The position numbers were made by a program, and so were the translations under genes. From assembly GCA_029262375.1 (NCBI GenBank), contig JAJCZM010000035.1, forward strand, positions 1 to 32,533: a stretch of 32,533 bases of DNA. Reading direction: 5' to 3'. Positions 10,201 to 16,343 of this stretch are shown here, in pieces (within the stretch, counting starts at the first letter, position 1; every line of letters begins with the position of its first letter). The notes under the pieces were generated by a model. It saw only the letters and a program-made list of their open reading frames with translations. It did no database searches and was not told the DNA's origin. This DNA comes from Deltaproteobacteria bacterium (GTDB lineage: Bacteria; Desulfobacterota; Binatia; UBA1149; SPBQ01).

Positions 10201-10722
10201 CAGTTCGGGAACGACGCCCTGCGCATGCCCCAGCAGCTCGGAGTAGTGTGCCGTTTGCAGCACGGCGCGCGCCTTCGCCTCGCGAGAGAGTTTCGCGTCG
10301 ATGATCTCGTACGACCATTCTCCCAGATCAGACGGCAGATCGACCTTGCGCAAGAAGTCGGGGCGCCCGAGATAGTCGCCGTGTAGGAGAACTCCCTGAT
10401 AGATGAGACCGGCACCCGACTGCATGGCCGCCATCGTCTTTGCGCAACCGTCTTTCCAAACCGCGATCGGGTTCGCAGGGTCGTAGTCGCAGCGCTCGAT
10501 CGTCACGACCTCGAGCTTGCCGCCCTGGGTGAGCGAATCGAGCACCCGCTGCTCGTGCTGATCACCGCGATCCTTTAGTGCTTGCAGCGCCGGATCGTCG
10601 TATTTGGGCCGCTTCGAACCGCCGCAGGCAGCGGCGCGCTCTTGCTGAGTCAGATGGCCACAGGCTGCGAAGTTGCTGATGTCGGTAGACGAGAAGAGAA
10701 ACCCTTTGTCGTGAGCCTGCAT
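7222..10722 (-). CDS. TM0106-type RecB-like nuclease fused to SF1 (Dna2/Upf1-like) helicase
   Basis: A 1166-residue multidomain protein. The N-terminal RecB-like PD-(D/E)XK nuclease shows RPDFL (about 120), IIDAKLS (about 140) and the QTAHYS helix. Cysteines at AACGH near the start and CSVCDWSSVC near 225-235 resemble the Fe-S cluster of AddB/Dna2 nucleases. A middle YprB-like RNase H-fold domain starts at LFLDLEGAPHY and ends at YNRDDCVSTFLLRDWL. The C-terminal SF1 helicase has Walker A (QGPPGAGKTYTGS, about 778), Walker B (VLVVDEAGQ, about 890), an LHPSICEYTSELF stretch and motif V (TVDKFQGQEAPIV, about 1080). GGAGG five bases before the ATG fixes the start. It is likely a DNA-processing enzyme for repair or defence and stands alone in its operon. 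Confidence 0.9.
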   Translation of the reverse strand: MQAHDKGFLFSSTDISNFAACGHLTQQERAAACGGSKRPKYDDPALQALKDRGDQHEQRVLDSLTQGGKLEVVTIERCDYDPANPIAVWKDGCAKTMAAMQSGAGLIYQGVLLHGDYLGRPDFLRKVDLPSDLGEWSYEIIDAKLSREAKARAVLQTAHYSELLGHAQGVVPELMYLALGGPEQSFDKHRVADYAAYFRTTSRRFEEAVVATPQTYPEPVEHCSVCDWSSVCAQRRHDDDHLSLVARISRSQRKFLNDSDVNTVRELARLPIGKSKTVAGIERAAFVKIREQARLQVEGRDAGEVLYELLDLVEGEYGFGRLPEPSPNDLFLDLEGAPHYLDEGLEYLFGVVAPASTTLSIGDGGDVTRLEANGYDLVYRAYWALNQTDEKAKFEAFIDLVMERRAKDPSFHIYHYNHYERTAFKRLMGRYATREHELDELLRAGVFVDLYRVVAEAVRVSAESYSIKELEPLYEYDRDVDLVEAVRARVAFEAALQLGTTAGDDDSAAIRDAIEVYNRDDCVSTFLLRDWLEARRGEAEKQFGEAIARPDLKSGEAGDELEEHLERIAQLIEALTSDVPVERDDRSDEQHARWLLAQLLEWHRREKKAQWWEYFRLLDLPMDELVDERTPIAGLTYEGVVETIKKSDVHRYRFPAQDFDIREGTRVVDPATGGSPGTVIDVDAAACTIDLKRAITSDAPHPESLIPNDDVNDVALRQSLQAFAEDVVERGMDVAGAFRCGRDILLRTAAPVLAEGYDESQIVAAARAFAPTLVGDVLPIQGPPGAGKTYTGSRMIVDMVRAGKTVGISATSHKVIGNLLDGVCEVARAEKVALRAMQSASADKRCESAEVDATTSANVEAAILARDVDLAAGTAWLWARPELRGAIDVLVVDEAGQVSLANLLAMAAAAKSVVLLGDPQQLEQPQKGSHPPGADASALEHLLGDTHTVSSDRGLFLDETWRLHPSICEYTSELFYDARLKSRPGCARQLIEGPAPFDGAGLRFVAVDHVGNRNESSEEVAVVAELVDALLSSGAKWRGREGGKKKVRLEDILIVAPYNAQVSSLLAALPDGARVGTVDKFQGQEAPIVIYSLATSSVAEAPRGMEFLFSPNRLNVATSRAQCVAVVVGSPQLFNADCASPRQIRLANAFCRYLEMAEGMQRGAKA

Positions 10723-10958
10723 GCCATCCTCCTTTTGATATCTGCGCAGCTCTGCGACCAGAACGACGCCGCGATGCCGCAGTACCCTATTAGGTTTAGC
10801 CCGCGCGGTGGGTCAGAACGGGACCCTACGGCGGCGCGATTCGGACGAAACATGCCCGTTTCGGCCAGCCTAGGGCGAAAGCAGAGCGAAGATCACACTT
10901 GCCGGCAAGGCGATCGCAGCGAACTGAGAAGGAAGCGCTGCATCCAGAGCCCCATAGC

Positions 10959-11135
10959 TTGAAATGCAAAATCCACAGAGGCGCCGACGAGATCGGCGGT
11001 AGCTGTTACGAACTCGAGGCACAGGGAAAGCGCCTCGTGCTCGACGTCGGCTGGCCCATCACCGCTGCGCCCGGCGAAGACGTGCAGCTGCCGCAGGTAG
11101 CCGGTCTGGCCGATGGCCGAGATGCCTCGCGTTAA
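10959..11135 (+). pseudogene. truncated MBL-fold hydrolase N terminus (copy 2)
   Basis: About 50 residues read as the start of an MBL-fold metallo-hydrolase: KIHRGADEIGGSCYELEA, then GKRLVLDVGWPITAAPGED and LPQVAGL. After this the frame runs into unrelated residues and a TAA at 11133. The family's metal-binding histidines and the remaining several hundred residues are absent. The only possible start is a TTG at 10959, without a clear ribosome site. It matches the fragment at 6290-6385 in the same orientation, 4.7 kb away. The stretch around it (10723-11249) holds no other gene I can support; it contains the promoter and ribosome site of the nuclease/helicase. Confidence 0.65.
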
Positions 11136-11249
11136 GCGGAGAGTGCTATCGCCCCGCGCGCGACGCTCGGAAACTCACAGAGCGGACACAGGACCAACTC
11201 GACCATGTCGCGAGCGCACGCGGAAACGATTTCTCATACTCGTCCTCAG

Positions 11250-11726
11250 TCATCGTCTACTCGCTTTTCGCCCACAGACAGAGGCTGCAGGGACCTCTGT
11301 TGATCGAAGTTGTTGTTCTAGCCACTCGCAACATACCCTGTTACGAAAACCGGGACTGCTCTTTTCGCGTGCAGCCTCCGCAGCCTCCAGAACAATGCTG
11401 GTGCGAATAGTCCAGCGCTGTCCCGGATGAAAGTAGCTCCGTCGGGCTCGCCATTGAGCGTGTCCCCTTTTTTCGTCGCGCGGAATCAGGATTCTATCGG
11501 CCCCAGGCCGACTGAAGATTGGCATCCAGAGTCCGACATCGTCCAACTTGCGGCAGCACAGGAAAGGATGTGTGCCGGCTACTTCATACGATCGATACTC
11601 CACGCTGTTCGAAGCCCCTCTAAGCTGCAACACGGTGGGCTCAAGAAACAGGACGAGCCCCGCTTCGAGTTCGTCGGGTTGAATACTGATACGCGAGTCC
11701 GACAATCGGTATGTAGGCACGTTCAT
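11250..11726 (-). CDS. unknown protein coupled to the Xre/glycine-zipper gene
   Basis: A protein of 158 residues without a recognised family. The N-terminal half is mixed strand and helix (MNVPTYRLSDSRISIQPDELEAG begins the chain; written here only as far as useful). The C-terminal part is basic and carries two Cys. Its ATG overlaps the stop of the upstream regulator as ATGA, so the two are translationally coupled and probably act together. The residues after about 115 look less regular, so the original C terminus may have been altered. It could be the effector or the antidote of a two-gene toxin-type module; that is inference from gene arrangement alone. Confidence 0.55.
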   Translation of the reverse strand: MNVPTYRLSDSRISIQPDELEAGLVLFLEPTVLQLRGASNSVEYRSYEVAGTHPFLCCRKLDDVGLWMPIFSRPGADRILIPRDEKRGHAQWRARRSYFHPGQRWTIRTSIVLEAAEAAREKSSPGFRNRVCCEWLEQQLRSTEVPAASVCGRKASRR

Positions 11727-12322
11727 TTGTCGCCAACCTGCCGATACCGATTTCTAATCTCCCATCGTCCGTCAACTTCCTCAGACTCTAGATCGTTCGC
11801 TTTGCATATCGCCTTGATGCCTTTCACCAGGCCGTAGCCGGCGAGCCCGGTTAGAACCGGAACCGACGCAACAACCCCGATACCCGCCAACATAGTGCCC
11901 CCACCCACCGTCGCTAGGCCCGAGGTAATGCCCGCCGCCGAGAGGCCCGCGACAGAACCCGACGCACTGATGGCGCCCAGGCTTGCGCCGATACCAGTAG
12001 CCACTCCACCGCCCGCACCGATAAGCTCCGAAGCGTGTTCGCGATCATCCTCAGATACGGCCTGAAACCGCGCGAGACCAATAACCTGCAACGCGTAGAG
12101 CTGATCCATGAACTCGTCAGTCGGCACGCTCGTACCCGCTTCCAGTCGACGCACCGTAGCCTCCGAGACACCCAGTAGTTTGGCGAATTCACGCCGACTC
12201 ATACGCGCTATCTTCTGGACGAGCTTGAGCTTTTCGCCACAGTTTTCCGGGGTCACCGGCTCCTCGAACTTCGCCCGGGTCTCTTCGTCAGGATATTCCC
12301 AAGGCCCTTTCCTACTTGCCAT
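11723..12322 (-). CDS. Xre-type HTH regulator with glycine-zipper hydrophobic tail
   Basis: A 199-residue protein. Residues 31-82 form a helix-turn-helix of the Xre/Cro type (REFAKLLGVSEATVRRLEAG), as in many antitoxins and autoregulators. Residues 101-165 are extraordinarily rich in Gly, Ala and Ser (IGAGGGVATGIGASLGAIS and TVGGGTMLAGIGVVASVP), a glycine-zipper pattern typical of membrane-inserting or pore-forming segments. The last 30 residues are charged. GGAGG eight bases before the ATG at 12322 supports this start; an in-frame ATG 20 codons upstream has no such site. It lies divergent from the DUF429/DUF6361 module, so it could regulate both directions. The combination of DNA-binding and membrane-type domains is odd. 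Confidence 0.75.
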   Translation of the reverse strand: MASRKGPWEYPDEETRAKFEEPVTPENCGEKLKLVQKIARMSRREFAKLLGVSEATVRRLEAGTSVPTDEFMDQLYALQVIGLARFQAVSEDDREHASELIGAGGGVATGIGASLGAISASGSVAGLSAAGITSGLATVGGGTMLAGIGVVASVPVLTGLAGYGLVKGIKAICKANDLESEEVDGRWEIRNRYRQVGDK

Positions 12323-12495
12323 AAATCGCGCCTCCGTGCGTTTTTTCGCGTCATGCCGCAAAACCTTGCCTACATTACGCATGGATACGCACTGCGGCGC
12401 ACCCTGTCAAGCGCCAGGCGCATTGAGCCAACTGCGACTGGCCTGCCGTTGGCGTCGCCCGGCGAGCGGACCTCGCAAGCCGCCCCTAACCGCAC

Positions 12496-12618
12496 ATCCA
12501 CACCACCGGCGTAGACGCCTGCCCCACCGGCTGGCTCGCAATCTCCCGCAACAGCAGCGACGCACTGCATGCACAGGTCCACGCATCCGCCGACGCCCTC
12601 CTAACCGCTACAACCGGC
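12496..12618 (+). other. N-terminal coding extension of the DUF429 gene without a normal start codon
   Basis: The frame upstream of the GTG at 12619 is open back to a TAA at 12487-12489. It encodes TTGVDACPTGWLAISRN, which is the expected DUF429 N-terminal signature (GVDxCPxGW). There is no ATG, GTG or TTG between the TAA and this motif. Either the gene uses a rare start (an ATC sits just ahead), a base is wrong in the assembly, or the start codon has been lost and the gene is decaying. Confidence 0.55.
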
Positions 12619-13194
12619 GTGCACGCGTTGGCCATCGACATCCCCATCGGCCTCACCACCTCCGGCCCACGCGACTGCGACCTACAAGCACGAAAGGCAC
12701 TGGGCAAGAGACGCAGCAGCGTCTTCCCCGCCCCCCTCCGCGCAATGCTCCGCGCACGCACCTACCGCGAAGCCTGCAACATCCGCTACGAGATCGAGCG
12801 CAAAAAAATCAGCAAACAGACCTGGGGAATCATGCGGAAGATCGTCGAAGTCGATGCCGCATTGCGCCGCGATCGGTCTCGCCAAGACTGGGTCCACGAG
12901 GTACACCCCGAACGCTGTTTTATGGCGTGGAACGGCGGCGAACCGATGGCCCACAACAAGAAAACGAAAGACGGGCGTGCTGAGCGGCGCACGCTTGTGG
13001 AAAGCCACTTCGGACCCGACGCCTTCACGTCGGTGCGCAGCCAATTCCTAAAGAAGGTAGCGGCAGACGACGACATCCTCGACGCCTTCGCCGCTCTGTG
13101 GACCGCCGAACGAATCGTCGCCGGCCGCGCACTCACACTCCCCTACCCACCGCCACTCGACAGCGAGGGCCTGCGCATGGAGATGGTCTACTAA
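12619..13194 (+). CDS. DUF429 family protein (start uncertain)
   Basis: From the first normal start (GTG at 12619) the protein has 191 residues. Similarity to the DUF429 family covers the whole length: ALAIDIPIGL, then RDCDLQARKALGKRRSSVF, then VHEVHPERCFMAWNGG and a final DDDILDAFAALWTAERI with ARALTLP-type tail. DUF429 is thought to have an RNase H-like fold, with conserved Asp residues in GVD, AIDIPIG and DAFAA; the biochemical role is not established. Counting the upstream extension the length is about 235, normal for the family. It ends 21 bases before the DUF6361 gene and is probably co-transcribed with it, although it may be only a neighbour. Confidence 0.75.
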   Translation: MHALAIDIPIGLTTSGPRDCDLQARKALGKRRSSVFPAPLRAMLRARTYREACNIRYEIERKKISKQTWGIMRKIVEVDAALRRDRSRQDWVHEVHPERCFMAWNGGEPMAHNKKTKDGRAERRTLVESHFGPDAFTSVRSQFLKKVAADDDILDAFAALWTAERIVAGRALTLPYPPPLDSEGLRMEMVY

Positions 13195-13215
13195 CCCGAC
13201 CACAACACCCCCCGC

Positions 13216-14445
13216 ATGCCTTCCGAACTCTCCTGGATCGACTACGACTCCGAGCAGCGCGACCGCGTTCGCCGCATCCTGTCGATGGTCAACGAGCGCG
13301 AGACCCGCGATGAGTTGGGGCTCGGCGGCATCCGCGACAGCATCGCCGATCAACTCTTTCCCGGCACCAGTACGATCCAGACGCGCCTGCGCTACTTCTT
13401 CTTCATCCCGTGGATGTATCGCGATTTGGAACTGCAACAGATTCCGTCCCGTCGCATGGCGAAGGTCGCCCGTGAGTACGAGATGCAACTCATGGACGCT
13501 CTCATGGCGAACGACGAGAAAGACGGCGTGTTCGGTCGCGAAGCCGGCCATGCGCTCAAGCGATTGGCCAGTTCGGTCTACTGGGCAGGTCTCGGTTCCT
13601 GGGGGCTGCGCCGGTTCACCGGTTCGCAAGAGGACTACTTCGCCTCGGTCGACGGTCTGCACAGGCGTCGTCGCCATGAGCGTCGTCGCGACGACGGCGA
13701 GCGCGAGCACGATCCGACGACGGAAACCTGGCATCCCGATCTACCGCCGCCGCCCAATGGCTTTCCCGATGAAGCAACGCTCAGCCTCGCACCCGCCGAA
13801 GCCGAGCTCGTACAGGAGTCCATCGCTGCAAGACACCGCGACTCACTGCTCGCGCTTCTGGCCGAGAACGCATTCGAACCGATCCCCGATGTCGAGCAAA
13901 TCTGGTTGCATCCGAGCCTCGCAGATTTCACCCCGGCGCATCGTCTGCTCATCACACAAGGCCGGCTCTTCTCACACGTGATGCACGGCGCAGCGCTGCT
14001 CTACAATCTTTTGCTTACGCGTAAAGCCGGCAAGGACTCTCTCGCTGAGATTCACGCCGCGAGTCTCTCGCAGTGGTCAGACGAACTCGACCCGGCCGAG
14101 ATTCGCAGTTGGCAATTGGACGGCCTGTGGCGATGCACCGTCGACAACGGCCACTCGATTACGCGACGCACGATCGGCTTCGTCGAAGGCTGGCTGGACC
14201 GCGTCGTCGCGACCGGCACAGCGCTCGACGGCGACGAGCCGGCCGCCCGACTGATCGAAAAGCGCGAGCTCGCTCTAAAGGGAGGGCGCGCGCGGTTCGT
14301 CAACCGCCGCGCTTTGGATCAGTACAGCGGCCGCGCAGGGCTGGGCCGACTCGGATACCGGTGGTCCGGCACCCGAGCCTTACTACTGGACCTACACGAC
14401 GGCCTACGCGACGGCCTGCACGACGGCCTGCGGAGCGACTCGTAA
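13216..14445 (+). CDS. DUF6361 family protein
   Basis: A 409-residue soluble protein. The N terminus has the DUF6361 signature SWIDYDSEQRDRVRRIL, then TRDELGLGGIRDSIADQLFP and TSTIQTRLRYFFFIPWMY. The middle is polar with a variable Arg-rich insertion (about 150-170). The C terminus has the family-like LGRLGYRWSGTRALLLDLHDGL. No catalytic motif was recognised and the function is unknown. The ATG at 13216 starts just before the signature; there is no good ribosome site, consistent with coupling to the gene upstream. The stop overlaps the start of the nuclease gene (TAATG), so the two are translated together. The last codons are three 12-base repeats. Confidence 0.85.
   Translation: MPSELSWIDYDSEQRDRVRRILSMVNERETRDELGLGGIRDSIADQLFPGTSTIQTRLRYFFFIPWMYRDLELQQIPSRRMAKVAREYEMQLMDALMANDEKDGVFGREAGHALKRLASSVYWAGLGSWGLRRFTGSQEDYFASVDGLHRRRRHERRRDDGEREHDPTTETWHPDLPPPPNGFPDEATLSLAPAEAELVQESIAARHRDSLLALLAENAFEPIPDVEQIWLHPSLADFTPAHRLLITQGRLFSHVMHGAALLYNLLLTRKAGKDSLAEIHAASLSQWSDELDPAEIRSWQLDGLWRCTVDNGHSITRRTIGFVEGWLDRVVATGTALDGDEPAARLIEKRELALKGGRARFVNRRALDQYSGRAGLGRLGYRWSGTRALLLDLHDGLRDGLHDGLRSDS
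14397..14432 (+). repeat. three tandem 12-base repeats at the 3' end of the DUF6361 gene
   Basis: The units are cgacggcctacg, cgacggcctgca and cgacggcctgcg. They encode DGL followed by R or H, so the tail reads DLHDGLRDGLHDGLRSDS. The repeat keeps the frame, so copy-number change would lengthen or shorten the tail by four residues. Confidence 0.85.
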
Positions 14446-16343
14446 TGCTCGACCCCGAGCAACGCCGCCTCTACGTCGACGCGCTCAAGTCTCCCGAAGG
14501 CTATCGTTTCGATTCGGCCATCGCCGCAACCTACTCGCTCGACCTCGTCGCACTCCTCAGCGTTCCCCTGCACCTGCTGATGTTCAGCAACGAGCTTTCC
14601 GTCGACGCCATTCGCGATCCCGTCGCCGTGCTCGAAGCGCTGCGACGCACGTCCGAGCGATTGACGGTGTACTGTCAGGCCGGGCAGATTCACGCACCGA
14701 CATCCGATCAGCTCCTTTACCCCCTCGTCGAATCAACGATCGTCGAAGTCACGGCACCGCGCGGCGGAGCGTTCCATCCGAAACTCTGGCTGTTGCGGTT
14801 CGTCGGCGACGAACCCGAGCAACCGGTGCACCTACGGGCGCTCATCCTCTCGCGCAACCTGACTTTCGATCGAAGCTGGGACGTGTCGCTTCGCCTCGAT
14901 GGCGTCGTCACCTCACGCAAAAACAAAAACAACGATCCACTGGCGTCATTGGTACGAACGCTACCGACGCTCGCGCCGCACGAAACGACGAGCGCCGCCA
15001 AAGATCAAGCAGAAACATTTGCCGCCCAGGTGCAAAAGACGCAATGGGAACTCCCCGCGGATTTCGACGAACTCCGCTTCGCCACCATCGGTCTTGCCGA
15101 CGGCGGCTGGAAGCCACCACGCGCATCGAAGATCGCCGTGATCTCGCCATTTTGCGAAATCGCAGCGCTCGATTCGCTGAGCGCGGCCGGCACTCGAATC
15201 AACGCACTCGTCACGCGCACAGACACGCTGGAACGCCTCGGCGCGCCGGTGTCCGAACTAGCCGAACGAATCCGCGTACTAAAAGACACCGCCGAATCTG
15301 AAGACGGCGAAGACACCGCAGACGGCCATGCCGGCCATGCCGGCCATGTCGGCCAAACCAGCCAAGACAGCCGAGCCGCCCAAGCCCACAAAAACACCGA
15401 AGACAACCACTCCGCCCTGCGCGGACTCCACGCCAAGACCTACATCTGCGAAACCAACGGCCGCACCTGCATCGCAATCGGTTCGGCAAACGCAACCAAC
15501 GCCGCGCTACTCGCAGGATCCAACGTAGAACTCATGGCCGAACTCTGGGGCAGCACGCGCCGCGTCGGAAGCATCGAGTCCATCCTCGCCGATGACGCCC
15601 TGGGCAAGATCCTCGAACCGGCCGTGATCCCCGAAACATCCGATGCGCCCGACCCCGCCCGTTTAGAAGCCGAGACTGCACTGGCGAACACACGTAAGGC
15701 ACTCATCGCCGCCGACCTCCACATCACATGCGAAGCGCACGCCGACGCTTGGCAGCTGATCCTAAGCGCGAACGGCCCCGTCCCCCTGGCAGGCATCGCA
15801 ACCATTCGAGCGTGGCCGATCACGCTCAGCGAATCGGGACACGCCACCGACGCGCGCCAGTTAGAAATCGACACCACCATACCTCTGGGCCACGCGGCAA
15901 CCGCCTCGATCACCGGACTCATCGCGTTCGAACTACGGGCCGAAGCCGTTCCGCTAAGAGAACGCTTTGTACTCAACCTCCCGATCCACAACGCGCCCGC
16001 GGATCGCTTTAGCGCCATCACGCGCACCCTGGTCAACAACCGCGAAGGCTTCCTTCGCTACCTGCTGTTCCTGCTCGCCGACCTCGGTGATTCACGCCTG
16101 AGCAACCTGCTGCTCGGCCGCAACGGCAATTCGTCGAACCCGTTCGGCGGTCTCGGCCTGGCGCAAGCGCCGATCTTGGAACAGCTGGTCACCGCACTGA
16201 TTCACGAGCCCACACGCCTACACGCCATCAAGCGCCTGATCGAAGACATCGGCGACAGCGAAGACGGAACCCCCATCGTCCCCGAAGAATTCGCCGCCCT
16301 ATGGCGGACGTTCGAACCGCTGCTCGAGGAGCCACCCGCATGA
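14445..16343 (+). CDS. PLD-fold (HKD) nuclease-like protein of the DUF6361 module
   Basis: A 632-residue protein with two phospholipase-D-type half sites. The first has FHPKLWLL near 109-116 followed by ALILSRNLTFDRSWD near 132-146. The second has the textbook GLHAKTYI near 328 followed by IGSANATNAALL near 345-356. HKD-fold enzymes of this kind include DNA nucleases such as DrmC of DISARM and helicase-linked nucleases. Between the sites lies a low-complexity linker (about 283-322) with GHAGHAGHVGQ. The C-terminal 280 residues are unassigned. The ATG at 14445 overlaps the preceding stop by one base; the frame is open further upstream, but that DNA is coding in another frame. The stop overlaps the helicase start as ATGA. 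Likely the nuclease subunit of a helicase-nuclease complex. Confidence 0.8.
   Translation: MLDPEQRRLYVDALKSPEGYRFDSAIAATYSLDLVALLSVPLHLLMFSNELSVDAIRDPVAVLEALRRTSERLTVYCQAGQIHAPTSDQLLYPLVESTIVEVTAPRGGAFHPKLWLLRFVGDEPEQPVHLRALILSRNLTFDRSWDVSLRLDGVVTSRKNKNNDPLASLVRTLPTLAPHETTSAAKDQAETFAAQVQKTQWELPADFDELRFATIGLADGGWKPPRASKIAVISPFCEIAALDSLSAAGTRINALVTRTDTLERLGAPVSELAERIRVLKDTAESEDGEDTADGHAGHAGHVGQTSQDSRAAQAHKNTEDNHSALRGLHAKTYICETNGRTCIAIGSANATNAALLAGSNVELMAELWGSTRRVGSIESILADDALGKILEPAVIPETSDAPDPARLEAETALANTRKALIAADLHITCEAHADAWQLILSANGPVPLAGIATIRAWPITLSESGHATDARQLEIDTTIPLGHAATASITGLIAFELRAEAVPLRERFVLNLPIHNAPADRFSAITRTLVNNREGFLRYLLFLLADLGDSRLSNLLLGRNGNSSNPFGGLGLAQAPILEQLVTALIHEPTRLHAIKRLIEDIGDSEDGTPIVPEEFAALWRTFEPLLEEPPA
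15324..15350 (+). repeat. tandem 9-base repeats in the PLD gene linker
   Basis: Three copies of ggccatgcc/ggccatgtc encode Gly-His-Ala or Gly-His-Val, giving GHAGHAGHV within the acidic, polar linker between the two catalytic halves. The repeat is in frame, so slippage would change only linker length. Confidence 0.85.

Noticed and set aside
12108..12983. 291-residue plus-strand frame across the Xre start and DUF429 gene
   Set aside because: Runs antisense to the Xre gene and then in the wrong frame of DUF429; the middle is low-complexity Arg/His/Pro.
13048..13734. 228-residue minus-strand frame under the DUF429 and DUF6361 genes
   Set aside because: Antisense shadow of two recognised families; its hydrophobic start is produced by complement codons.
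14073..14444. N-terminal extension of the PLD protein into the DUF6361 gene
   Set aside because: The extension is Arg-rich out-of-frame reading of DUF6361 codons; the ATG at 14445 overlapping the stop is a typical coupled start.
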